Positions 1 through 9,485 of a stretch of DNA of 17,002 bases are shown piece by piece (positions within the stretch are counted from its first letter, which is position 1; the number at the start of each line of letters is the position of its first letter). The notes below the pieces were generated by a model. It was given only the letters and a program-made list of their open reading frames with translations, did no database searches and had not been told where the DNA came from. Source of the stretch: Zancudomyces culisetae. Taxonomy: Eukaryota; Kickxellomycota; Harpellomycetes; Harpellales; Legeriomycetaceae. The translations under genes were made by a program, and so were the position numbers. The DNA lies in contig LSSK01000934.1 in the NCBI GenBank assembly GCA_001969505.1, positions 1-17,002 on the forward strand, written 5' to 3'.

Positions 1-1222
1 AAACCTAAATATTGACAATAATCTAGACCAAGTTTTGGAAAAAAATTATTAGCTTTGCAGGAATTACTAACTCTTCTTCTATAATATAATAAAAAACGAT
101 TCTCTTGAACTTATTTTTGAGCTTACAACCCAATTGTACGCATAGTAAGCGTATTATTTTACCTCACCTATTTCATTTTATGAGTTCACTCTGTTCTAGA
201 AAATAAAAATACACGAATTTAGACCTCTGCCTGCAAAGGCTTCTCTTGTTCGCAAGGATTATAATTTTTCGTTTATCTTCAAATGCCTAGAATTTACTGT
301 GTATTTAGCAAAGATCACTTCTTTTTCTGATTCTCGGTTATTTTGTACTTAATTGGGAATATCACTACAAACCCCTTATCCTTTTATTTAATTTTAAATA
401 CATTGATCTAGACTAGTTCAAAAAAGTTTGTTAAATTAACAAAAACTCGAGACTACTATGCAAACTCAACTATAGGTGCGTTCCAGCCTATCCATAATTT
501 TCTAGCTCAATAGTAATACAGTTTCAATAATCAATGGCTATAGGATTACAAGAGTTGATACTCAAAGAACCGAGTTTGTTACATGTCCTTTTCCATAGTA
601 TTATTTCAGTATTAAACTTGGCTATTTCTGGTGTTAATTTTGTTATCAGCACAGAAAAACCAGTGTTAATGCAAAAATAATTATATTAATTGGTTATTTT
701 TGGGAAAACTCTAACCACTTGACTTCCAATAGCTTTACCAACAATCTTCATTAAATTAGTGGTACACATAATTGTATATGGATTCGAAGTAAAAGTTCAC
801 TTTTTTGTATTGCGTTTTTTTAGTGGGTTGGAATTAGGGTTTATGACCTGTATTACTGAAAGGCTATCTAGATAGAAAGGTAACATTTTAATGTAAGTAA
901 CTTCATATCCTAGTAGTAGTGGGTTGCCAAAGCCATCAATCCTAAACTTATATTGTGTATTTTTATGTACCTTTATGACTTGGTAACTTTTTAAATAAAT
1001 ATCACAATAATACCCTGTAAACAAACTCTATGTATTTCAATTTTAACTGATTTCTTCAACCCTCCAGAGGCTTCATACCGAAAACAAACTTATTAATTAT
1101 TTATTTACTGCAAAATCATTACTTTATTAGACTTATATACAAAAAATTGAAATAAATTACACTTACACTTACACATATATATACAATGGAAAAAAGAAAA
1201 AAGAAAAAAGGGTATAAAGGTG
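1..1222. other. AT-rich spacer with possible gene remnant
   Basis: This stretch lies downstream of the minus-strand 7TM-RGS gene and holds its 3' UTR. I found no intact gene, tRNA or clear repeat ends. On the minus strand one frame from about 1027 down to 524 is interrupted by only three stops (at 799-797, 688-686 and 526-524), which is few for such AT-rich DNA and suggests decayed coding sequence. The longest open part covers 1027-797 (about 75 codons, no good ATG). The hexamer TTACAC is repeated three times at 1157-1174. No family is recognised. Confidence 0.4.
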
Positions 1223-3178
1223 CTATAGTTTTTCCAACATAACAGGGTAGGTATTTTCATATAAACTCTTAAGCACATCCTCAAGCACCTTGTCAAAGAT
1301 GCTGAGTGTGTAGTTTTCTTTCTTTGCTTGTTCGGTAATGCTGGTTAAAATCGATTTTTCGGATAATTCAATGTCGAGTAAGGCGTCCTTCTCAAGATAC
1401 TTTAGGTAAATACCTCTAAACCTGTAAACAAGCTTTTTAGGCACCTTGGTCTGTTTAGAGGTGGTTCTGCCAACAACACCTTCGCCTTCATTGATTTTAT
1501 TCAGAATTGGCATTAGTTGCATTTTGTATACAGCTTCAGCAATTGTTCCAGGTAGTGGAGGCACAACGTCTCCTGAAATAAGCATATTTAGATCAATGAG
1601 CTCAAATAGATCCAGAGAATCACCATTCTCATCTTTAGCTGGGTCACCAGACAAGTTGACATTGCTATACTCCTTTGAGCTACTATAGTTACCACCCTTT
1701 TTACTTGCTTTGCTCATTTCCAATTCAGAAGACAAATAGGAACAAACTACGTATTTTAGAGCCTGATAATCCTTAAGAAACTCTGCATTTTCTGGGCAAA
1801 ATGAAATAGAGGCCGAATACATAAGTCGTACAAATCCGCTATAGTATGATAGCAGTCCTTCAAACTGCGCCTTTCGTGTCATCTCATTCTTTTTATCTTC
1901 AGTCTTGTTGCCAAAGTATATTTTAGCACATTTTCTCTTGTACCTAATCAGTGGAACAGTTATACAAAGGTTGTACTGTACAATAAATACAATTATAACA
2001 AACACCGAGCCGGTAGCAACTATAAATATTTTTAAATCCGCATAAATACTGTAGATACTCGCTGAAATATACATCAACAACATAACAATCATGGAGGATA
2101 TTAGTTCCAGTTGCAGTCCAAAAGCATCTTTGAATCCAGTACACAGCATGATAAGTGGTACAAATAATACCAATGTTGTTATAATTATAAGATATATGTA
2201 ATAGGAAGAGCCATGTTCAGAAGTTGAGCAATAATAGTTGATTGGTGATATACTGTACTCCTCTGTTTGCGTAAAAAATAGAGATAGTGCGATTCCTATT
2301 GCTGCAAACACACCAATGGTGATCAAAAAGTTTCTTTGGCTTGTGAGTTTCATTAGTTTTTTTGTAAATCTTATATTTTTCTTTGCTTCATCCAGTATGT
2401 TTTTCTGGCCATATGCCCCCGGCAGTTCTTCTCCTTTTGAATCGTGTTTTTCACCTCTAGCCTTTGCAATTTCCATTTCCTCGTTTATCAAACTTGAAAT
2501 CTTTGTTTTGGAACTGTTAATCCTGAGCTGACAATAGTAATGGAAAATTCTAAACAGCATTGTTATCAAAAAGATGGCCAGCATAGTGTATGCAATGAAC
2601 AGCTTGATGAAACATGGATACCTTGGAATAAGTGCTTCCTGAGCAATCAAGTTCGATGTGTATATAAACCCTGTCACAACTACCACGAGTGTCATACTCT
2701 TCTTTTTAAATTTAAACTCATTTGTGCTTTTTGGAAGCCTCATATACATTACTGTTGTGACCACTACATAAACTGCCCAAAGCAAGCCAAATACCATCCA
2801 AAAGATTTGTTTTGGTAGCCTAACCGCATCGTATACCTCTTTGTATGGAGTCATATCAATATCTAGACCGTATAATCCGTAATACTTAAGATAGTTGTCA
2901 AACATTTCCTGGCTTGAAACTCTAGCATTACCAACCCCAGTATCAGCATTACCAACTCCAGTATCAGCATCTTCTCTTTTTGTGTAGTTGCTTCTCTTAT
3001 TTAATGAACAAGATACTGGATTCCATCTTTTATTTACTGGTTTTAGGTTTTCATATTTTCTACGTGCGAACTGCGCAAAATTACCTACTTCCGACCCTTC
3101 CGGTGCTCTCAGTATCGACGAGCTTGCAATGCTTATATTTAAGATCGTGTTTAGTAACACGTTTACATTCAGTTTCAT
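1223..3178 (-). CDS. seven-transmembrane protein with C-terminal RGS domain (receptor-like)
   Basis: A single-exon gene of 651 residues. The N-terminus (MKLNVNVLLNTILNISIASS) looks like a signal peptide. An ectodomain to about residue 122 follows, then seven hydrophobic segments near 125-146, 162-180, 190-215, 283-302, 325-347, 359-380 and 383-410. The cytoplasmic tail from about 438 resembles an RGS domain: it has an 'F..PENAEFLKDYQALKY' helix at about 460-476 and ends with 'IYLKYLEKDA', 'FDKVLEDVLKSLYENTYPVM'. RGS domains speed GTP hydrolysis by G-alpha subunits. Fusion to a 7TM core is known in fungi and plants, and such proteins are thought to couple an extracellular cue to G-protein shut-off. 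The RGS part spans about 210 residues instead of roughly 120 because of an acidic, Ser-rich insert at about 485-585. Three Lys-Arg pairs and a tandem seven-residue repeat lie in the ectodomain. The ATG at 3178 has A-rich context (AAAAATGAAA). Ligand and G-alpha partner cannot be read from the sequence. Confidence 0.8.
   Translation of the reverse strand: MKLNVNVLLNTILNISIASSSILRAPEGSEVGNFAQFARRKYENLKPVNKRWNPVSCSLNKRSNYTKREDADTGVGNADTGVGNARVSSQEMFDNYLKYYGLYGLDIDMTPYKEVYDAVRLPKQIFWMVFGLLWAVYVVVTTVMYMRLPKSTNEFKFKKKSMTLVVVVTGFIYTSNLIAQEALIPRYPCFIKLFIAYTMLAIFLITMLFRIFHYYCQLRINSSKTKISSLINEEMEIAKARGEKHDSKGEELPGAYGQKNILDEAKKNIRFTKKLMKLTSQRNFLITIGVFAAIGIALSLFFTQTEEYSISPINYYCSTSEHGSSYYIYLIIITTLVLFVPLIMLCTGFKDAFGLQLELISSMIVMLLMYISASIYSIYADLKIFIVATGSVFVIIVFIVQYNLCITVPLIRYKRKCAKIYFGNKTEDKKNEMTRKAQFEGLLSYYSGFVRLMYSASISFCPENAEFLKDYQALKYVVCSYLSSELEMSKASKKGGNYSSSKEYSNVNLSGDPAKDENGDSLDLFELIDLNMLISGDVVPPLPGTIAEAVYKMQLMPILNKINEGEGVVGRTTSKQTKVPKKLVYRFRGIYLKYLEKDALLDIELSEKSILTSITEQAKKENYTLSIFDKVLEDVLKSLYENTYPVMLEKL
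2925..2966 (-). repeat. two tandem 21-bp units inside the 7TM-RGS gene
   Basis: Two adjacent 21-bp copies (2925-2945 and 2946-2966) differ at one base. They encode the tandem peptide ADTGVGN-ADTGVGN at residues 71-84 of the predicted ectodomain. The length keeps frame, so this is an in-frame duplication and could vary between strains. Confidence 0.9.
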
Positions 3179-5323
3179 TTTTTGTTGTACTAGTATATGT
3201 TCTTATCTAATTGTTTCACTGTTCTTTCATACTACTAAAAATAAATCAATTAATTGTAATCTTAGGGCTAGCAGAAAATACCGTATTCTCTTTGTCAAAT
3301 TATCACGTTGTATTTAACAACTATTATTAATTAAAACGTCTATATCAGGATTATTTATATAATTATACTGATTAAAATAAATTTAGCTTTCATCTACTTC
3401 AGATTGCTGATCAAGCTATTTATATGACCGAAAACAACGCTTGACAAAACTAGGAAAATAGTATAACAACCATAAAACAGTATAATAAAAATGGTTTAAA
3501 AACATAAAGTATTCACTTGGACAAAGCATTTATGGTAAACTATGTCTTATCATTGGCGCTCATCGCTGGAAAAACAACAATTTGTAGTATCTTGACCCTA
3601 TTAACTCGTATGAATAGTTTTACATATTTTGCTCTTTTTTACTAGCTAGTGGATCAATAATCTCATAAGAAAAAGAATCCTCAAATTGATGAATACCTGC
3701 GAATAAAATCGAGGAAAAGTCAATTTTGCTCTGCATTGACTTTTTTCTCTAAACGGATATTGTTTTTTTTTTCTTAGGTTGTATAGCACAGAGAAGTAAA
3801 AGGTGTTGTTCAATAAAAAATCACAAATCTACCTGGAGCGACAAGGGACCAGTTGAATGATCATTTGAGAGTGCTAGCTTTCTGTAACCGTGAGAGAATA
3901 GCTATTATTCTATGATATATTTGATCTTCCATTGCATGTTCATCTTACATCATAGAAACATTGCCAAAGCCAAGTTTTTTTGAATGAATTATAGAAAGAC
4001 AATTATTAAATCATTTTCATTCTTATGGGAATCGTGATACTATTAGCACTAGCGTGTATTTAAAGATTCAAAAAACCATCTTATACCACCCATACCCCAA
4101 CCGTCCTAGGAGCTCAAACTGTAAAACTTGGTGTGATAGGCGTAATAGATATAGTAGGTACAGTATGGTGTACCTAAACGTCATGTTACTTGTATATGAA
4201 AACCAGAATTGTTTCTCGTAGATACGTTGTTATTCTTGAGCTGTTAATTGAAACCATACAAGCAGAGCAAAAAACATGCTAGCAATTTTAAAAATGATGC
4301 TATTAGCTGCTCCAATTGGTTGGAATCCCAATGATAATTTTCTAGTGGCCAAAAAATAATTTGAAAGTGATCACATGCCGAAAATTGAAGCGAGGATTCT
4401 CATGTGTATACCAAGCAGAAATAGAGGGAAAGTGGAAGGAGGTGAATGATAGCAATCAGGCACTCTTGGGTGGATTAACTAAATAAAAACAGTATCAATT
4501 TTTGAGAATGTATACGCCTTCAGGCAATTGGGTGCCTTGGGCTCTGTCAATTCCACTTGAACAAATTACTATACGGTATAGAACGCCGCCATCTTTAGAA
4601 TGGAGATCTTTGTTAAGAGATCTTTCTTTTATGAGCACAGCTTATTATGAAAGCACTTCATGCATTGTGGATTGAAGCATCAATCATGTAAAAGATTGTA
4701 TTTTTATATGTATTTTTTAATGTTTTGGCTTGTTTTTCTGCTATACCAAGAAACTTGCTCATGTATCAATTTAACATCGCAAAATATATGTAATTGTAGA
4801 CTCAGGGTTGAACTTGGATTATTGCATGATGAACCCCCAATAATAACCCGCAAAATCCTTGAGGCCTTAGAAACCAATACTATTAAACAGAATCTCCAAA
4901 CCACACCTGTGTTGGAAGGAGTTCCCGTAATGCATTTATTTTTCTTGCACAACAATCACACTAAAACATAGGGAAATGCTTGTAAATAAAAAAGAAGGAT
5001 TGATGTTAGCATTATCAAGAATGATTGTTGACTAAAAAGAAAACATAGTAACCCTGGATGACTTACAGGATGAACTAGGCAGTTCAGTACATCCGATCTA
5101 TTGGCTCTATTTAGCAATGGCTGCTGCCATAGATCACTTACCAAGGGTGGGGGTGGGGTACTAAAACTATATGCGAAAATGAAGAGGTTACAGGGCAGAC
5201 AGCGGAACACGAAAATGTTTCAAAATCAAATCTCCAAACTTTTCCTACAACCAGCTACACTGCAATAAATAAAAACAAACCGAATTAAATTAAATCAACA
5301 ATTCACAAGAAAATAGAATTACT
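3179..5323. other. 2.1-kb spacer with scattered open patches, possibly a degraded gene or element
   Basis: This spacer separates the 3' end of the F-box gene from the start of the 7TM-RGS gene and is long for this window. It must hold the 7TM-RGS promoter and the F-box 3' UTR. From about 4276 to 5164 the plus strand has successive open patches: 4276-4359, 4508-4675 (55 codons from ATG, rich in Trp, Pro and Arg), 4651-4971 in another frame, and 4973-5164 with one stop at 5033-5035. On the minus strand 5210-4704 is open except for one TGA at 4958-4956. A plus-strand AATAAA lies near 5263. I could not join the patches with convincing splice sites and recognise no family. From 3179 to about 4275 I see nothing beyond AT-rich sequence and short chance ORFs. 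Confidence 0.35.
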
Positions 5324-8300
5324 TTATGCGTTTTTTGAAAGAAACAACGCATATTCTAACATTTCTTCTTCCGTCAGTCCTTGTAAAACAAAATCTTTGT
5401 CTACATTTGCATTTGCATTTGTAGATGAACCAGGATTTTCACCTGCACCAAAGTGGTCCTTGTCCAGAGGAAGACTGAGCGAGTTGCTTTGATAGTCAAG
5501 TATCCCAGTATTGACACTTGAACTGGCATTGGCACTCGTGCCTGCGCACGTATTGGAATCTGAAACAGGTAAATAACCCGTGTCTGTTTCTACAATATAA
5601 CTATTATCATCTTCCAAACTAAGCATTTTGGCATACGAAATTAGAGTTTCATAGTCATTGCCATCACCCGATCCCAATCCAAGGCTTTCCTGCGGCTCGA
5701 AATATTGCCTCGCTAAATATTCACGCGTTTCAGCAGCATCAATATTTTGTTGTCTTTCCAGCTCATAATTGGTCCTATGAAGTGCTAGTTGTGTTTTTAT
5801 TTCAGAATTTACAACCTTTTTATCAGTCGATGACAAACCACTACTGGGATTAGCGCTGTTGGTACCGTTTGGAGCATTGTTAAGTAGAGAAGTCCGAGTA
5901 CTGGTACCAGTGTTGGATATTGCAGCCAAACGGGACAAATTGATGGTGTTTCCATAGTTGATGTTGTATAGTAATAGCGATAGAGAATATGGAATCTGGT
6001 TATGATTAATCTTTCCAACAAGTCCAGAGCGGTGATGCGAAGTATCATTTAAATGGCTGGTAAAAATAGATGAGGACAATTTGGAGGATGGTTTGGGTTG
6101 GGAATGTGATCGGGATTGGGCTGGGAGATTGGGAGAGTTGGGAAGTTCAAAGACAACAGAGGACAAATCTTCCGAGAGATTTGGATTGATAAATGTGAAT
6201 AGGCTAGGTGAACAATTGAATTTAACCAAATGAGAGCAAGTAGCCACAACAAAGCTGTCATACGAAGTGGATACAACATCACTGATCAAGGAGCCATAGT
6301 TAGGGTGAGATTCTGAAATGAATGGATATAAAGAATCATGTAGTCGATCCCCCCCTTCACCCCTAGCATCTGCAGCAGAAATAAACCCAGGAGGATAACA
6401 GAAATTCGAAGAATCCGCAAAATGTTCTTTTGGTTTTTTAGAAAGCGTGGATATTGCAAGGGATTCTACAACAAAGAGATCATTTTCTAGTTGAGACAAA
6501 ACAGGCACTTGATTAGGGGAGCTACGTTGATGTAGCTCCTGAACAGAGTATGTGGGTCCGCCTGCAGCATACCTTTGCCTTTTATATTTAGTTCCACGCA
6601 CTCGAATTTTTCGCAAGATTGAACCGATTAGAGGTTCCCAGACAATGATAACACCATCGTTACTTGTTGAAACCAACTTTAGAGAATCATAACATATCTT
6701 GACAACCATAGAGGAGTGTCCTGTACATAGTGACCTCATTGGGGTAGCAGTCTTTGTGACATCGTTTCTAGCACTAGAAATAGGTGGGGGGCCGAGACTA
6801 TGCAAACGTGTGGGTTGGCTTCGGAAATCCTCAAATGTATCCCATAAATACACATTACCAAGGATATCTCCAGCAGCTAGGATTGCAGGAGTAGTATCAC
6901 TAAGGCTCTCATAGTTGTCTGTGCTTTTATGTGTGTTTACGCCAACGTCATTTTTTGGCTTGTTTGTAGAACCAAGAGGTGAATAGTTTTCATGTCTCTG
7001 ACTTGAAGACTCCCAAGTCAAACTTGTCAATGCATTCATACCTTCCCAACAAAACTCGAGAGTTTTGATAATTTCAGTTACCTCGTTCGTAGTGCTGCTT
7101 TTTGATGTGACTGGATTTCCAACTGCACCTAATTTATACATGCATAGCTTCCCTTGAGGAACACCAACTGTCTCAATACACACATAATTAACAATAAACA
7201 GATGTGGGCGACGAGGATTAGTCAAGATATCAGTCACTGTCCATCCATGCGCACCATATCCAACTCCAATCCCATTGTCTATATACACCACCGCATCTAA
7301 CCCGATTTTTAATGGTGGCGAATTAGCCTTGTTGGACAACAAAGAGGTATCACAGATTACAACTTGTCCAACATTCGTTCCTGCAACTATCCATCGATTT
7401 GCAACTATTTTGATACAAGTAATTATACACTTGGTTTTGCAACTGTACTGTGTAATAAATTTCCCAGTTTCCATACACCAGATTTTTATCGTCCCATCTA
7501 TCCCGCCTGAAACCACATAGTCGTGCAATTCAAATGTCTTGGTATCATTTGGTTCATCACAAACATCACCATCACCATCACCACAAGAATGGCTGTCGTG
7601 GCTTTTTTTAGTATTATTCAAATCGAAAAGCTTTGAACAACAAGCTGTTTCTTTCCCCTTTAAATCACCAACAATTGGTGAGAGTCTAGCATGTGCCAAG
7701 CTGGTTACACTACCAATGTGCCAGTATCTAGACTCCGTGGTTACGTGTTTTTTGAATTTGCCACTCTTTGCGTATAAATGATGAATATAAACACAACCAA
7801 CATGGTATCCTCCCCACAGAACAAGAACCAATCGCTCCATCTCGAATTTGGGTTCATCGTGGTATTCCTTTTGGCTATTATCCCGAGAGTGTGTAGTATT
7901 AGATTTTGCTTTTTGTTTTTCCCTTTTCAGCACACGGTTCGAAGTTGAAAAAACCACGGTTTGCATCCGTGTGCTTGTTTGGTGTCGCTGTTGTAGCCGA
8001 AGATCTTGTCGGTTGACCTCTGTATCATTGTCGACGTTATTGTTATTGTTATTATTGTTAATATTAATATTTTCAATCCCATTAACACCATCTACCACTC
8101 CATTTAAACTCCCGTTGCAATATAAAAGATCATTTTTAAGGTTTTCGATTTTACCAAAAGTACTAATATTCATATCCGAACGAACACAAACACCCTGGGT
8201 CAAAGATACTGAAAGCATCCAATTGTTCTCAGTACTACAATATATTTTGTGAACAGTAGTAATTCCCATTTCGCACTGCCTTCGAACAATCCGATTTGTT

Positions 8301-9033
8301 TCACCACGTACAGTTGGCGAGTATGAATATCGCCATTGATTTAACAACTCGCTTCTACATATATATTCAGCCTTCCAAAATGTGTTTCTGGCCGCAGTTT
8401 GCTGTGTAAATATATCTTCTACTTTGCCTCCTGTACCGCCAGTATTACTATTAGCAGTACTGTTGGTGTTTTTGAAAAGCAACTTCTTTTTTGGAGTTGC
8501 CACTAAATCACCATAGGAAAGTATATGCGATCCTGATTTAGATTTACTTTTGTTTACCACTTTAGAGGTCGAGTCATTTTCGTCATCCTTCGTGCTAATA
8601 AAACTTGTTTTTTGTTTAGTTTTTGACCGGTGAATATAAACCCAATTGAGTTTGGTCAAATCCAAAAGCTCAAAGGGTAAAGTGCCATCAAAGTAAGACA
8701 CAAGTGCGTTTTTCCAACAACTTTCGTTTAAAATGATTTTATACCATCTAGTACAAACAGTGCACGCCACTTTCTATTAATTTAAATATTTTCCGCCCCC
8801 ATTGAAAGAAAAAAGAAGAATTCTGTTAGAAATTGAAAATACCAGCTTTTAGCCATGATAAAGAAATGACAAAGTTTTCAATATTATGATGACCTGACAC
8901 TTACCAAATGCTCGGGCTCCAAATTACTGAAAATACCAATCAGCTCGTTATCAGTAAGCGAATTAATCCCAAGTCTAAAACTAGCTCCAGCTCCTACACT
9001 GCTCGGCTTTTCATTACCTTTTTCAGTCCCCAT
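5324..9033 (-). CDS. F-box / WD40-repeat protein with C-terminal UIM (Ufo1-like)
   Basis: Two exons: 9033-8905 and 8773-5324. The 131-nt intron has donor GTAAGT and acceptor AATAG. The spliced protein has 1192 residues. The intron splits the F-box, at about residues 27-75: exon 1 ends '...SLTDNELIGIFSNLEPEHL' and exon 2 resumes 'KVACTVCTRWYKII', ending near Trp63. WD40-type strands are visible at about 465-475 (SGGIDGTIKIW), 675-687 and 743-755 (STSNDGVIIVW). More degenerate blades are likely. The last residues, about 1178-1189 (EEEMLEYALFLS), match a ubiquitin-interacting motif. F-box plus WD40 plus C-terminal UIM is the layout of yeast Ufo1, an SCF substrate receptor whose UIMs promote its own turnover. 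The protein is longer than Ufo1 because of low-complexity linkers, including an Asn run near 282-289. Role inferred: substrate recruitment to an SCF ubiquitin ligase. The substrate is unknown. Confidence 0.82.
8037..8072 (-). repeat. AT-rich trinucleotide run encoding poly-Asn
   Basis: TTATTG/TTATTA-type triplets on the plus strand read as AAT/AAC codons on the minus strand. They give an Asn-rich run (eight consecutive Asn plus flanking Asn-Ile) in the F-box/WD40 protein, in a linker before the recognisable WD40 strands. This is a microsatellite-like tract likely to vary in length. Confidence 0.8.
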
Positions 9034-9485
9034 GTTCCTCAAATACCAAAGCCTGCCTAACTAGAGTGTGTCTATAAAGCTAATAGTTACAATAGCAAGG
9101 TTTATATTCTTTTATTTCCTCCTTTCCATAATTTGGCTGTTTATAGGACATAGAAAGAAAAAAAGCAAAGTTGTACTGAAACAACCATTCCGCAGCTTGT
9201 ATTTCAATGTTTTGTTCAATGTCTAGAATAGGAAAAACCCCACCCATTTGCCAATTAAATGTTAATGCAGCTCCATCTCTGGATTACGTAGTTTTCATCC
9301 ACAAATCACTAATCACGGCTCGATTAAACTTTTTTTTACATCGTTTTTTTCCATAAAGAAATATGGGGGATTCGACAAAGCTCACAAGATCAAATCCATT
9401 TTGGAAAAAAGCTGGGTGATAACAAAAAAAAAGTGTGTTAGAGTAAGCAATTAAAGCAAAATAATGATAAATACAAATAAAAGAT
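9034..9485. other. spacer between NPL4 and the F-box gene
   Basis: This 452-nt stretch between two tandem minus-strand genes must hold the NPL4 3' end and the F-box gene promoter. It is AT-rich with several poly-A and poly-T runs (for example near 9328-9350 and 9424-9432). I see no gene, structured RNA or repeat here. The longest open frame (9616-9284, minus) is a frame-shifted shadow of the NPL4 tail running into its 3' UTR. Confidence 0.6.

Noticed and set aside
1105-1296. Open frame of 63 codons on the minus strand
   Set aside because: It overlaps the end of the 7TM-RGS gene in another frame, continues into its AT-rich 3' UTR and shows no family features.
7562-7582. CATCACCATCAC run that would read as poly-His on the plus strand
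   Set aside because: It lies antisense to the F-box gene, where it encodes a Gly-Asp run in a linker; the plus-strand frame is a shadow.
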